Below, piece by piece: positions 37,288 through 47,543 of a stretch of 64,000 nt of DNA (the first letter of the stretch is position 1; each line of letters starts with the position of its first letter). A model generated the notes under the pieces. It did not search any database. It saw only the letters and a program-made list of their open reading frames with translations, and was not told the DNA's origin. The DNA comes from Oscillatoria sp. FACHB-1407 (GTDB taxonomy: Bacteria > Cyanobacteriota > Cyanobacteriia > Elainellales > Elainellaceae), in contig NZ_JACJSA010000005.1 of assembly GCF_014697545.1 (NCBI RefSeq), forward strand, positions 248,001-312,000, written 5' to 3'. The position numbers were made by a program, and so were the translations under genes.

Positions 37288-38054
37288 TTATACCGAATTT
37301 AAATGGTTTCCAGTGCAAATGCGGATGCTCGTAGGGGCGGGTTTAGCGGTTTACTAACGGCAAACCCAAGAGCCTATCTGCAAAACCCACCCCCACTATC
37401 ACAGGGAGTGCAAGGGGGCAGTGCTTTCGGCGTGGGGGTTTCCCACACCCCGTACTGCACCCAGACAGGTATTGCTTCATACATAGATCAGAAGACAAAC
37501 CTCGTTTCCAAACTCCTGATTGGAAATGGGGTAACGGAGGCCCTGCCTCCTGAAGCCATGGTTGGAGGCAGAGCCTCCCTGTGTGCATTCCTGGCTAGAA
37601 GCCAGAAGAATTTTGGCAACATACTTTCTGCCAGAGTGATTAAAGAGAGATATAAAGCGACGCAAATGGATTTTTATTAAGTTCACTACACCTTGAAGAT
37701 TCAGTGAAAACCCTAGCAGTATCTTCCCATCTTTCAGGAAAGAAGGTCTATATTTGCGAAGGACTCAGTAGTTTGAATGAGAAAGCCGACAAAAGGTGTT
37801 GAATATCAGTGAGTTATCCTGATTCCAATTGTCTAACTGTTGGTTGTTATTGGGCAGTCTCACAAGTTTCGCTGAGGTAATGACTTTGCATTTCACAAAC
37901 AGTGTCATTAACAGCGATCGCAAGGTTGAGCATAACGGGGTGCAGGAGTTTCACTCCTGGCTGAGGATACAACCTCCACGCCCCCCACTTAACCGCCAAG
38001 ACGGTTGCTACAGAAGTTCTCAAGTTGGCTACGAACGGAGCTTTTTCTAAACCT
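37288..38054. other. Repeat-rich intergenic region between the SGNH/RTX paralogues
   Basis: About 770 bases with GGAGGCAGAGCCTCC-type palindromes (37517-37580) and other short dispersed repeats. A 125-codon plus-strand frame (37303-37680) is made of these repeats and looks non-coding. The last 150 bases should carry the promoter of the next gene. Confidence 0.45.
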
Positions 38055-40562
38055 ATGATTTCAAATTCTACCTCCACGAAGCAGACCACAACGGCTGGTT
38101 CAACCCACCGCGCTGGAATTAGTGGCCTATTTGAACAATCACCCTATGAAGGGAAACCGTTCGGATCACCCATTTCATCCACTACAACCTCATTCAGTTT
38201 ACGTCTCGGCTCCAGTTCTAGCGTCGATCCAACAAAAGTAGTTACTCCTACAGCTAGCCTCGACAGGATTGCCCCTCGTGCCCTATTACGAACTACCAAT
38301 GTCACTGCTCAGAGCGCAACTCATTTTTTCAGAGTTGTTTATAGCGATCGCGGCAAGATCAACAGACGCACGATCAATTCCAGAGATGTTTTAGTGACGG
38401 GTGTAGGTGGATATCGCCAACTGGCTCGTCTGGTCAACGTCCGACTCAATCGCGCAGGCACCTCTGCCACCGCAACCTATCGCATCAATGCCGCAGGAGG
38501 AAGCTGGGATGACTCTGATAATGGGGCTTATACCGTGTCAATGTTGCGAGGACAGGTCAGCGATATCAGCCGTAACTTTGTCAGAGCAGGCAGATTGGGT
38601 AGATTTCAAGTTGCCGTTCCACAAAGCCCAACCCCCGGTCCAACCAGCCCACCACCAACTGCCAGCCTGACTGCGTCTAACTTTGTCCCAGATGGTGCAA
38701 CAACCTACAGCTTTGCAGTCACCTACGCTGACGACAGCGCAGTGAGTGCTGCCAGTTTAGGCAATGGAGATGTCCGCGTCACAGGTCCCGGTGGATTCAA
38801 CCAACTCGCAACCTTCGTGGGTGTTTCCCCCACAGGAGACGGCACCCCCCGCACAGTTACTTACAGCATCACTGCCCCTGGTGGAAGTTGGGACACGGCT
38901 GACTTAGGAACCTATACCGTCTCTTTAGAGCCAAATCAGGTTAGCGATACCAGTAATAACTTTGCCGTTGCAGGGACATTGGGCACCTTTGCCGCCGTAG
39001 GTGAAATACAGCCTCCCACGGTTAGCGGTTTCGCGGCTCCAACCATCACCGCCAATGCAGGAGACGCTCAGTTCACCGTCACCTATGCGGATAATGCCGG
39101 GATCGTTCCTACAAGTGTGGGAAATGGTGATATTCGGGTAACGGGACCCAACGGGTTTAACCAAATCGCCAGTTTTGTCAGCTTTAATGCCAACAGCAAT
39201 GTGGCTACATACCGTATTGGTGCACCCGGTGGCAGTTGGAGTGCGTTTGACAATGGCAACTATACCGTCGCTGTAGAAGCGGGGCAAATCGTAGACATCA
39301 ATGGCAATGCGATCGCCCCTGCTACCGCTGGCACTTTCTCGGTCAACTTATCTGGCACCGATGACTCTTCAAACGGCTCTGGAACAGGCAATAACACCAT
39401 CAATGGTGGCACAGGTAATGACACTGTAAACTATACCTCTGCATCGATAGGGGTGATGGTCAACCTGCAAACCGGACGGACGGTTAAGCCAATTTATGAT
39501 GGGGCTCTATCGAACACAATCATGCCACTCGGTGACTCCATTACAGCAGGACAGCATACAGTAGATCCTGTTCAAGGAGCCTATCGCATTCAGTTGTATG
39601 AGAACTTTGTCAGTGACGGTTTTGCAGTCGATTTTGTGGGTTCGCAAATCAATGGACCGACCTCAAACTTCGATCGCAACCATGAGGGCTATCCCGGTGA
39701 AACCATTGACGATATTCGTGGCAGAATTCAAAACGGCTCCATCTCGTTTGATCCTCAACTCAATGCGGTTCTCCTCATGATCGGCACCAATGACACGGGT
39801 TCCGAGTTTGTCTCCAATGCCGAAATGGTTGACGATTTGAGTGATCTAATTGACGCAATTACTGCTAGAACTAACGCCCTGGTCGTCGTTTCATCCATCC
39901 TTCCCTTAGCCAACGGCACCCGAAATTCTCGCGCTCAAACCTACAACAGCTCTATTCCAGGACTGGTCAACACCAAAGTCTCTCAAGGCAAGCGGGTCAC
40001 ATTTGCTAATGTGGGGGGAGCTTTGACAACGGGCGATCTCAACAGTGATGGCATCCACCCAACAGCCGCAGGGTACGATGAATTGGGTACCCTCTGGTAC
40101 AACGCCATCACCGATCGCGATACTCTGACCAGCATCGAGAACGTGATCGGCACTAACTTAGCTGACACCATCATTGGTAACGGCGATGCCAACATTATCA
40201 CTGGAGGGGGTGGAAGCGATCGCCTCGGTGGTGGCAACGGCGCAGATACCTTTGTCTACCGCAATGCTGCTGAAGGGGGAGACACCATCATTGATTTCAC
40301 CAGTTCTGACTTTATCCAGATCTCTGCCGCTGGGTTTGGTAGTGGATTGGTCGCTGGCACCAGCCTCAGCACCACTGCCTCAGCTACAGGGGTGTTGGTC
40401 AACGGCGCAACTGCTATTAGCAATGACCCAACTTTCCTCTATAGTGGGGGTACGCTGTCATTTGACGCGGATGGTGCAGGTGCAGGTGCAGCCGTGACGA
40501 TCGCCGTATTGTCGGGTGGTCCCGCCACGCTGACGACCAGTCAGTTCAATATTGTTGCTTAA
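38055..40562 (+). CDS. Secreted SGNH/GDSL esterase domain inserted in an RTX unit, with Ig-like repeats
   Basis: An 835-residue paralogue of the preceding gene with three Ig-like repeats (about 70-440) and no CBM-like module. The calcium-binding unit starts NTINGGTGNDTVNYTSASIG and VMVNLQTGR, is interrupted by a full SGNH hydrolase domain, and resumes DTLTSIENVIGTNLADTI then GGGGSDRLGGGNGADTF. The SGNH blocks are intact: Ser495 in GDSITAG, the EGYPG block, Asn579 in GTNDT, Asp665 and His668 in DGIHPTAAGY. Carbohydrate O-deacetylation or ester hydrolysis of an exported polysaccharide is a reasonable inference given the acyltransferase and glycosyltransferase downstream. No signal peptide; the C-terminus (FNIVA) fits type I secretion. 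ATG at 38055 is chosen over TTG at 38025. Confidence 0.87.
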   Translation: MISNSTSTKQTTTAGSTHRAGISGLFEQSPYEGKPFGSPISSTTTSFSLRLGSSSSVDPTKVVTPTASLDRIAPRALLRTTNVTAQSATHFFRVVYSDRGKINRRTINSRDVLVTGVGGYRQLARLVNVRLNRAGTSATATYRINAAGGSWDDSDNGAYTVSMLRGQVSDISRNFVRAGRLGRFQVAVPQSPTPGPTSPPPTASLTASNFVPDGATTYSFAVTYADDSAVSAASLGNGDVRVTGPGGFNQLATFVGVSPTGDGTPRTVTYSITAPGGSWDTADLGTYTVSLEPNQVSDTSNNFAVAGTLGTFAAVGEIQPPTVSGFAAPTITANAGDAQFTVTYADNAGIVPTSVGNGDIRVTGPNGFNQIASFVSFNANSNVATYRIGAPGGSWSAFDNGNYTVAVEAGQIVDINGNAIAPATAGTFSVNLSGTDDSSNGSGTGNNTINGGTGNDTVNYTSASIGVMVNLQTGRTVKPIYDGALSNTIMPLGDSITAGQHTVDPVQGAYRIQLYENFVSDGFAVDFVGSQINGPTSNFDRNHEGYPGETIDDIRGRIQNGSISFDPQLNAVLLMIGTNDTGSEFVSNAEMVDDLSDLIDAITARTNALVVVSSILPLANGTRNSRAQTYNSSIPGLVNTKVSQGKRVTFANVGGALTTGDLNSDGIHPTAAGYDELGTLWYNAITDRDTLTSIENVIGTNLADTIIGNGDANIITGGGGSDRLGGGNGADTFVYRNAAEGGDTIIDFTSSDFIQISAAGFGSGLVAGTSLSTTASATGVLVNGATAISNDPTFLYSGGTLSFDADGAGAGAAVTIAVLSGGPATLTTSQFNIVA

Positions 40563-40588
40563 CCACGTTGTCTGATGCCTCATAAACT

Positions 40589-40613
40589 GTAGGGGCGTCG
40601 CGATCGCCCCTAC
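40589..40613 (+). terminator. Hairpin between SGNH gene and acyltransferase
   Basis: GTAGGGGCG (40589-40597) pairs with CGCCCCTAC (40605-40613), loop TCGCGAT. No T-run follows; the acyltransferase starts 12 bases later, so this may attenuate rather than stop transcription. Confidence 0.4.
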
Positions 40614-40624
40614 TAACCCCGATC

Positions 40625-41365
40625 ATGTCCGCTCACTCCACTGCTGAATGCATGGATACTAAGAAACCGTCCACCCCTGCTCCACGCTGGTCACGTCGCC
40701 AAGAATCTATCAGGCTTGCCCTGGTCGGAGGAATGCCGTTACAAATCGGATTTGCCCTGCGGCGCATCCTCTACCGCTCACTGTTTGCTCAGATGGGGAG
40801 TTCACCCTACATTCAAACTGGCGTAGAATTCACCCGTGCGGTCTATATGGAACTGGGCGATCGCGTCAAGGTATTACGCGATGTCCGGCTTGATTGTGCG
40901 GATGCCAGTAGCAAGATCTCCCTCAAAAACGATGTCTGCCTGGATCGAGGGGTAGACATCAAAGCTCAGCGCAACTGTCAAATTGAAATTGGAGAATCTA
41001 CCTATTTAGGTGCCTACGTTTGCATCGCTGGGCCTGGCTCCATCCGCATTGGCAAAGACTGTTTGATTGCAGCCCAATCGGGCTTATTTGCTAGCAATCA
41101 CACCTTTGACAAACTGGATATCCCCATCCGTAAACAGGAACCTACATTCAAAGGCATTGTGATTGAAGATGATTGCTGGCTTGGCACAGGAGTCAAAGTC
41201 TTAGACGGTGTCACAATCGGTAAGGGCAGTGTGATTGGGGCAGGTGCCGTTGTCACGAAAGACATTCCACCTTACTCAATCGCGGTGGGTGTGCCCGCCA
41301 AAATCGTTGGAACACGAACAGCCAATGCAGATCGTGAGCCTCTCATGAACGTTAGCGTTGAATAA
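40625..41365 (+). CDS. Left-handed beta-helix acyltransferase
   Basis: A 246-residue protein of the hexapeptide-repeat (WcaF/CysE/Maa-like) O-acetyltransferase type. After a basic N-terminal helix region, repeats run from about 70 to 225, including the conserved SNHTFDKLDIPIRKQ loop containing the catalytic-type His, and the C-terminal coil DCWLGTGVKVLDGVTIGKGS then VIGAGAVVTKDIPPYSIAVGVPAK. Such enzymes transfer acetyl from acetyl-CoA to sugars in exopolysaccharide assembly. Standing between an SGNH esterase and a glycosyltransferase it suggests an acetylation and deacetylation pair acting on one polymer (inference). Confidence 0.88.
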   Translation: MSAHSTAECMDTKKPSTPAPRWSRRQESIRLALVGGMPLQIGFALRRILYRSLFAQMGSSPYIQTGVEFTRAVYMELGDRVKVLRDVRLDCADASSKISLKNDVCLDRGVDIKAQRNCQIEIGESTYLGAYVCIAGPGSIRIGKDCLIAAQSGLFASNHTFDKLDIPIRKQEPTFKGIVIEDDCWLGTGVKVLDGVTIGKGSVIGAGAVVTKDIPPYSIAVGVPAKIVGTRTANADREPLMNVSVE

Positions 41366-41497
41366 TGCCCGTTGAGCCGGATTAAACGCTGCTGTTGCTT
41401 GATCTCCCCTACGTCCTCTTGCAAAGAAACCCAAGCAAGAGCCTGAAGTCCCCTTGTTAAAGAATTGAGCAAGTTTTGAGTAGTCCTATTTAGGAAA

Positions 41498-41571
41498 GGA
41501 TGGGACTAAGAGAGCAAGAGTGTGAGGGTGTGAGCATGGACATTTCGCACTCTCACACTCTCTCACCATCC
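41498..41571 (+). terminator. Large hairpin downstream of the acyltransferase
   Basis: Outer arms GGATGG (41498-41503) and CCATCC (41566-41571) enclose a long inner stem of AGAGTGTGAGGGTG with CACTCTCACACTCT around a loop near 41531-41546. It could end the acyltransferase transcript; the stem's GTGTGAG repeats may also be a dispersed repeat. The 41366-41843 gap has no other structure recognised. Confidence 0.5.
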
Positions 41572-41912
41572 TTCCCTCCAGGACACTACCAAGTTTTGGA
41601 CTCTTATTTGAAATCTGCGTACGTAGTAGCTTTTCGAGGGGGCCAACGTTTCACACTTTAAGTGCGTAAGTCCTAAATGTGCCGCTCATGTGTCTCTTTA
41701 AGAACAAGTTTCATCATAAAAATTGGCACAGTTTAATGGATAAAGCGATCGCTGAAATCCTACCGTAGACAGGCTTTACGCCAAATTTTTTCTTGTTCTA
41801 AACAAAGATTATAAGGTTTGTAAAAAACTTTCAATAGGATTTTGTGAACCTCATACTATGCGAAACAAGGGGGCGATACACTGGGTTTATATTCTTAACC
41901 TCGTGTATCAAG

Positions 41913-42884
41913 ATGACTACATTGTTAAGTATTGCAATTCCAACCTATAACAGAGCGCACCTTTTAGATCAACAGCTCGCCTGGCTTTCAAATGCTATCC
42001 AGGGATTTGAGTCTCAGTGTGAGATTATTATTTCAGATAATTGTTCAACAGATAATACTTCGGAAATTATCCAGAAGTGGCTGCCCCACTTTGAGAAAAG
42101 TGCCCTATGGATTAACCGCAATCCCGCGAATATTGGTGCTGTCAAAAACATTGCATATTGCATCAGTGTGGCTCGCGGAAAGCATGTCTGGATCATCAGT
42201 GATGACGACCGGATGAACGAAAAGGCATTGCCCTATGTGCTCAATACCCTGTCTAACACCCCCGACCTAGGATTGTTAGTGCTTAACTACTCAGGTCGCA
42301 ATCCCAAAACAGGAGAACTGAGCTACGAGGCTTGCTTTAACCTCAGTATGGACATCTCTAGCAGTATTGGCAGACCTATTTTTGAAAAATGTCTGGAGGA
42401 ACGAGCCGGTGCTGGTTTGGCTTTGACAACCGCTCTCGTCTATCGCACTGACCTGGTTCGTTGGGCACTGTTTGATTGGCACGATGGAATTAGTAACTTC
42501 TTTGTGCAACTTTACTGGACTGCATTTTGTGCATTACATGGAAGTATGCTGGTGACTGGCGATCGCTACTTTGAATGCACCACAAACGAACATCACTTTA
42601 CTACCAAGCCTGAACTTTACGTTCAAGCAAAATATGCTGATCTCTCAGCAATTTACTTTAAGTTGATAGACATGGGGTTTTCTTACGAGCTGTGTAAAAA
42701 ACTGATTGTCAGTCGCTTTAAGCAGATGAAGCCAAAGCTATTGTTAAAGGCACTTTCGAGACGCCCAGCCGCAATGGCGATCGCACTCATCAACATTCTT
42801 GGCTTAGTAGTCAAGATTCACTGGGTCGGTTTACACAAACCCGCAGAGGCTCCTGCCCTGACCAGTACCGATACAGCCTACTAA
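41913..42884 (+). CDS. Family 2 glycosyltransferase
   Basis: A 323-residue GT-A fold glycosyltransferase beginning LSIAIPTYNRAHLLDQQL, with NIGAVKNIAYCI and the nucleotide-sugar metal motif SDDD (WIISDDDRMNE). The C-terminal region has a hydrophobic stretch (AMAIALINILGLVVKI) that may touch the membrane. It should transfer one sugar to a growing polysaccharide; donor and acceptor are not predictable. ATG at 41913 is chosen because it directly precedes the conserved first strand; a GTG at 41844 with AGGA upstream would add 23 residues and cannot be excluded. Confidence 0.87.
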   Translation: MTTLLSIAIPTYNRAHLLDQQLAWLSNAIQGFESQCEIIISDNCSTDNTSEIIQKWLPHFEKSALWINRNPANIGAVKNIAYCISVARGKHVWIISDDDRMNEKALPYVLNTLSNTPDLGLLVLNYSGRNPKTGELSYEACFNLSMDISSSIGRPIFEKCLEERAGAGLALTTALVYRTDLVRWALFDWHDGISNFFVQLYWTAFCALHGSMLVTGDRYFECTTNEHHFTTKPELYVQAKYADLSAIYFKLIDMGFSYELCKKLIVSRFKQMKPKLLLKALSRRPAAMAIALINILGLVVKIHWVGLHKPAEAPALTSTDTAY

Positions 42885-43082
42885 GAGAACAGCTCTACAA
42901 TCGCCCAACTTTGGAAGAGGGGCTTCAACCCCTGACTGTCTGACAAATCATGCTTGGTGATTGAAGCGCAGCGATAGGAGTAAAATCCACCGACGCGGGT
43001 TATAGAGAACGCTGATGCTTTAGTCTCGCGAGCAAACTTCGACCGGATAGGTGCGAATTCAATTTGCCAGCCACAGCAGGGG

Positions 43083-43188
43083 ATATGGCTTTGGTCAGAA
43101 AGTTTAGGACAAGGGCAATGGCTCAAATCCTGTACTGGAAAAGCTTTCTGACTCGCCCCCGCCCCCTCAAATGTGACTACGGCTATAT
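43083..43188 (+). repeat. Dispersed repeat family I, copy 2 (106 bp)
   Basis: Runs from ATATGGCTTTGGTCAGAAAG to CTACGGCTATAT, with inverted ends ATAT-GC and internal AAGCTTTCTGACTCGCC. This is the least interrupted copy and sets the full length at 106 bp. It lies in the 1-kb gap between the GT2 and GMC genes, whose remainder (42885-43082, 43189-43570) shows no gene. Confidence 0.75.
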
Positions 43189-43570
43189 CAGAAGTTTCAG
43201 AACTACAGAAGCGGGGATCAACTCACTACAACACTTCTAGACCTTAAAGTTCATCTGAGCTATCAGCTCTAAAATACACTTTTTATAGTGTTAAAACAGT
43301 TGTGCAGACACATCGCACCAACTCTGTAAAGACAAACTGTAGTAGCAATTTGTGCTAATAAATATTGCAAACAAATAGTGCAGAGGAGTTTGTAAAAAAA
43401 GCCAAACGATCCTTTTGCACAGCCACTTGATCAGGAAAGTTTAAAGGTAAGTTTGGGTAGGATGGCTTTTGCAATCCAAAATAGAATTGCTATAACAGTT
43501 TAAGACAAGCTGAGAAAGGAACATTTCTCAGAGCATGTAGCCCTAAGTACTGCTATTCATGGACAGAGCT

Positions 43571-43667
43571 TGGAAATAAAACCAGGGGGTGTGGGGGCTG
43601 TGACTCCAGCCAGGGGTTCCACCCCTGAACCCCAAATTCCCACCCCTATTTACGACGAGTTGTACTA
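43571..43667 (-). repeat. Dispersed repeat family IV, copy 1
   Basis: About 97 bases from TGGAAATAAAACCAGGGGG to TTTACGACGAGTTGTACT. An inverted copy is at 62775-62873. Both contain GGGGGC/GCCCCC and GGGGTT/AACCCC small stems. Confidence 0.8.
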
Positions 43668-43895
43668 AGCACGACTTTTGTAGCCAAACAGGTTTACAGA
43701 CTCAATTAGGATGTTGTGGCGTTTAACCTGGAGATTTTTCAATATTTCCTTAAATCCACAGTTGTTCCTGGCGATGAACCATGAAGAATCGATGAAACTA
43801 AATTTTCCCGTTATCAACGCCTCAAATTTTGATTCATAGTATGGGCAGTAAAAGTTGGCACCCAGATTTATCTTCTCAAGAGGACTGAATGATTT

Positions 43896-45575
43896 ATGAT
43901 AATTGACGCCCACACCTTAGCTGCTGGTGAAACTGTTGAAACAGATGTGTGTATTGTTGGTTCTGGACCAGCTGGTTTAGCACTGGCAGTAGAGCTGGCA
44001 GGACAAAATTTTCGGGTTGCTTTGCTTGAAAGTGGTGGGCTAGAAGAACCAAATGCCGCAACTCAAGACTTGAGTAAGGGTAAAACAGCCCCGGGCTACC
44101 CCGACTTAGACATTACCTATAATCGCCGTTTTGCCGGAACCTCCAACATTTGGCATATCCAGGTTGGCGAAGGAGAGATGGGGGCAAGATTTGTTCCCTT
44201 CAATGAAACAGATTTTGAAGAGAGAGCCGACATTCCCTACAGCGGTTGGTGTATTACTCGACAGGATCTCGATCCGTTTTATGAACGGGCTCAAAGTATT
44301 TGCAAGCTCGGTCCATATAATTATGAACCTGACTACTGGAAAGACGCTAACACCCCAACGCTAGAGTTTAAGAGCGATCGCATCAAGACCATCGTTTGCC
44401 AATTTACTCGACTTAACAAATTCATCCCCGAAAATCGAGCTGTAGTCGAACAAGCCAGCAACATCACAGCTTATCTCCATGCAACAGTTGTAGAAATCGA
44501 AACCAACGACACAGCAGAAGCCGTCACCCGCTTGCGAGTTGCCTCTGCACCGGGGAAAGAGTTTGGTGTAGTCGCTAAGCTGTTTATTCTGGCGACAGGG
44601 GGGATTGAAGTTCCACGTTTATTACTGGCATCCAATCGCGTTCAAAAAGAAGGATTGGGTAATCAACACGACTTAGTTGGGCGGTTCTTTATGGATCACC
44701 CCTGTTACCTCGGTGGATTGTGGTATCCCGCCAGTCCACAACTGTTTAACACGACTAGTTTCTATGACATCCGCCGAGTCAAAGGAACACCAATCATGGC
44801 GCGGTTGGTCCTGGCTGAAGAGGTCGTGCGCAAAGAAGGGATCATGAACGTGTTTGGGTTTCTGCATCCTCGCACGGCGGGCTACCGCTCCCGTGTATTG
44901 CAGTCACTACGAACACTGACTCAATCCCTGCGGAAAGGTAAGCTTCCCAAACAAGCGGGTCGTCATCTTGGCACTGTGCTAGGAGGTGTAGGCGACATTA
45001 TTTCTATTACCTGGAAACGGCTCCAGCAACCTAAAGTTGACCTCACTCGCGCTGACAAAGGGGGATGGTCGTCCTTACCTCAAAAGGACAAAGTCTTCAC
45101 TTGCTTTGAGATGTTTCTCTCCGCTGAGCAGGTACCCGATCCCGAAAAGCGGATTACATTGATGGATGAGCGTGACGCCTTAGGACGTCCTCGTGTGAAA
45201 CTCGATTGGAATTGGAAGCATCCAATCGATATCCACACCATTAAACGGGCACAGGATATTTTCAAAGAGGAAATTGAAAAGGCAGGTTTGGGGCGATTGG
45301 ACGTTATCCGAGATGACAATGATCTTCCCTACATGACTGCTGCCAGTGCCCACCACCTCATGGGAACGACCCGGATGCACCCCGATCCAAAACAGGGGGT
45401 TGTAGATGAGAACTGCCGAGTACATGGAGTCTCTAACTTGTTTATCGCCAGCAGTGCTGTTTTCCCAACAGGAGGGCAGGTAAACCCAACCCTGACGATC
45501 GTGGCAATGTCCATTCGTCTGGCAGATCACATTAAAGCCGTGATGGCATCTCAAATGGTTGGTGCGGAACGATAA
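43896..45575 (+). CDS. GMC-family FAD oxidoreductase
   Basis: A 559-residue flavoenzyme of the glucose-methanol-choline family. The FAD motif VCIVGSGPAGLALAVELAGQ spans about residues 19-38, the FAD-linked second motif is AGTSNIWHIQVGEG-like near 85, and the C-terminal active-site region reads SAHHLMGTTRMH with VFPTGGQVNPTLTIVAMSIRLADHI, including the His-Asn pair usual in the family. It oxidises an alcohol group, often of a sugar or lipid. No signal peptide, so it is cytosolic. Located at the end of the polysaccharide region; an acceptor or substrate cannot be named. Confidence 0.9.
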   Translation: MIIDAHTLAAGETVETDVCIVGSGPAGLALAVELAGQNFRVALLESGGLEEPNAATQDLSKGKTAPGYPDLDITYNRRFAGTSNIWHIQVGEGEMGARFVPFNETDFEERADIPYSGWCITRQDLDPFYERAQSICKLGPYNYEPDYWKDANTPTLEFKSDRIKTIVCQFTRLNKFIPENRAVVEQASNITAYLHATVVEIETNDTAEAVTRLRVASAPGKEFGVVAKLFILATGGIEVPRLLLASNRVQKEGLGNQHDLVGRFFMDHPCYLGGLWYPASPQLFNTTSFYDIRRVKGTPIMARLVLAEEVVRKEGIMNVFGFLHPRTAGYRSRVLQSLRTLTQSLRKGKLPKQAGRHLGTVLGGVGDIISITWKRLQQPKVDLTRADKGGWSSLPQKDKVFTCFEMFLSAEQVPDPEKRITLMDERDALGRPRVKLDWNWKHPIDIHTIKRAQDIFKEEIEKAGLGRLDVIRDDNDLPYMTAASAHHLMGTTRMHPDPKQGVVDENCRVHGVSNLFIASSAVFPTGGQVNPTLTIVAMSIRLADHIKAVMASQMVGAER

Positions 45576-45586
45576 AAGACAGAAAA

Positions 45587-45613
45587 GGTGGAGTTTTTTA
45601 GAAAAACTCCACC
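45587..45613 (+). terminator. Bidirectional intrinsic terminator (GMC gene / ftsH)
   Basis: Twelve-bp perfect stem GGTGGAGTTTTT / AAAAACTCCACC with loop TAG, 11 bases past the GMC stop. On the plus strand TTCTC follows; on the minus strand TTTTCT follows. It lies between convergent genes. Confidence 0.75.
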
Positions 45614-45665
45614 TTCTCAAATGTCAGCTTGCAAAGGGTTTGTGTTACAAGCCCTGATAAGACGC

Positions 45666-47543
45666 TTAGACTTGTGCCATTGTGGGGCTAGGAACGGGTT
45701 TGACCTGTGCCAACAAGTCGTGTAGTTCTGGTCCCTCAATGACCTCAGTCTCCAGCAGTTTGGTGGAGATCGACTCCAACAAATCGCGGTTCTGATTCAG
45801 GATGTCCAGTGCGTGTTGGTGCGCCTCTTCAACGATCGCCTTCACTTCTTTGTCGATCGCTTCAGCCGTTTGAGCACTGACCATGCGGCGAGGGTTGGGG
45901 GCTTCACCACCCAGGAACATATTCTGTTGTCCCTGTTGATAAGCCAGCGGTCCTAACACTTTGCTCATGCCATAGGTCGTGACCATTCGCTCTGCCAAAT
46001 CGGTGGCTCGTTGTAAGTCATTAGAAGCACCCGTGGTGATGCTGCCAAAGACGACTTCCTCCGCCGATCGCCCGCCCAACATCGTGGCAATCTGTCCCCG
46101 TAGTTCAGTTTCGCTCAGCAAGAAGCGATCTTCTGTAGGGAGTTGCAGGGTATAGCCCAACGCTGCCATTCCGCGTGGCACGATAGAGATTTTCTCGACC
46201 TTGTTGCTTCCTGGTATCACCGCACCCACTAGGGCATGCCCGACTTCGTGGTAAGCCACAATCTTCTTCTCTTTTTCATTGAGAACGCGGCTCTTCTTCT
46301 CCAGACCCGCCACAACACGTTCAATCGCTTCGGCAAAATCAGCCTGAGACACGTCTTGCCGCTGATTTCGAGCAGCTAGCAACGCTGCTTCGTTCACCAG
46401 GTTTGCCAGATCGGCTCCAGCAAAACCGGGTGTTCGAGTGGCGATCGCCTTCAGATCAACATCCTTACCCAGTCTCACTTCCTTCGCGTGGATTTCTAAA
46501 ATCGCCAACCGTCCAGAGAGATCGGGGCGATCGACCAACACCTGGCGATCAAAACGACCGGGACGAAGCAATGCGGGATCAAGACTTTCGGGGCGGTTAG
46601 TAGCCGCTAACACGATCACGGTCTTATCCCCAGCCGCAAACCCATCCATCTCAGTCAGCAACTGGTTCAAGGTTTGTTCCCGCTCATCGTTGCCGCCATA
46701 GAAGCCACCGGAGGCACGCGACTTTCCGATCGCATCTAACTCATCAATAAAGATGATACAGGGGGCTTGTTTCTTAGCTTGCTCAAACAGATCCCGAACC
46801 CGTGAGGAGCCAACCCCTACAAACAGTTCAACAAACTCTGAACCTGAAATACTGAAGAAAGGAACACCTGCCTCTCCAGCCACCGCCTTTGCCAACAGCG
46901 TTTTCCCAGTTCCCGGAGGACCAACGAGCAACACACCCTTGGGAATGCGAGCACCAATTTGGGTAAACCGCTTGGGTTCTTTCAAAAAATCAACAATCTC
47001 AACCAACTCCAGTTTGGCTTCCTCGACCCCGGCTACATCGGCAAAGGTAACTTTGTTGGCATCCCCTTCAACGTAAACCTTAGCACGACTCTTGCCAATT
47101 GACAGTACGCCCTGCTGACCACCGGCACCGCGATTAATAAAGAATTGCCAAATGGCAACAAAAATCAGCGGCGGAATCACCCACCCTAACAGGCTCGTAA
47201 ACCAACCATTTTTGGCAGGAGGGGCAGCAGCAAACTCAACCCCTTTTGCTTCTAACAACTTTGGCAGTTCCAGGTCGAAAATGGGAGTAGTCGCTAGAAC
47301 CTGATTGGGCTGTTCTGCCTCTGGCTTCAATTGGTAGCGAATTTGTTCTTGCCCAACAGATACTCTCGACACCTCACCCTCTTGAACCTGATGAATGAAC
47401 AAGCTGTAAGGCACTTGAGGAATCTGAGGACCAAAGAAAATAGGTAAGACAATATTCGCCAACAAAAATAAGCCAGACACGAGCAACAGGATGTTGCCAA
47501 TGATGCGAGAGCGTGGGGGCTTTGGTTGTTCTTTAATCGGCAT
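45666..47543 (-). CDS. ftsH: ATP-dependent zinc metalloprotease FtsH
   Basis: A 625-residue membrane protease. Two N-terminal transmembrane segments (about 15-35 and 110-130) flank a periplasmic/lumenal loop. The AAA domain has Walker A GPPGTGKT (about 207-214), Walker [13 protein letters not shown] and the second region of homology, and the peptidase domain has the zinc motif HEVGH starting at His432. Length and layout match cyanobacterial FtsH, which degrade damaged thylakoid proteins such as D1 or regulate iron-response proteins depending on the paralogue; which paralogue this is cannot be told here. Confidence 0.97.
   Translation of the reverse strand: MPIKEQPKPPRSRIIGNILLLVSGLFLLANIVLPIFFGPQIPQVPYSLFIHQVQEGEVSRVSVGQEQIRYQLKPEAEQPNQVLATTPIFDLELPKLLEAKGVEFAAAPPAKNGWFTSLLGWVIPPLIFVAIWQFFINRGAGGQQGVLSIGKSRAKVYVEGDANKVTFADVAGVEEAKLELVEIVDFLKEPKRFTQIGARIPKGVLLVGPPGTGKTLLAKAVAGEAGVPFFSISGSEFVELFVGVGSSRVRDLFEQAKKQAPCIIFIDELDAIGKSRASGGFYGGNDEREQTLNQLLTEMDGFAAGDKTVIVLAATNRPESLDPALLRPGRFDRQVLVDRPDLSGRLAILEIHAKEVRLGKDVDLKAIATRTPGFAGADLANLVNEAALLAARNQRQDVSQADFAEAIERVVAGLEKKSRVLNEKEKKIVAYHEVGHALVGAVIPGSNKVEKISIVPRGMAALGYTLQLPTEDRFLLSETELRGQIATMLGGRSAEEVVFGSITTGASNDLQRATDLAERMVTTYGMSKVLGPLAYQQGQQNMFLGGEAPNPRRMVSAQTAEAIDKEVKAIVEEAHQHALDILNQNRDLLESISTKLLETEVIEGPELHDLLAQVKPVPSPTMAQV

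Noticed and set aside
37303..37680. A 125-codon plus-strand open frame between the SGNH/RTX genes
   Set aside because: It is composed of GGAGGC-type palindromes and other dispersed repeats, has no domain and no ribosome site.
43665..43913. An 82-codon minus-strand open frame upstream of the GMC gene
   Set aside because: Composition is plausible, but the GTG start lies inside the GMC gene, the ribosome site is poor and no domain is recognised; kept only as a remote possibility.
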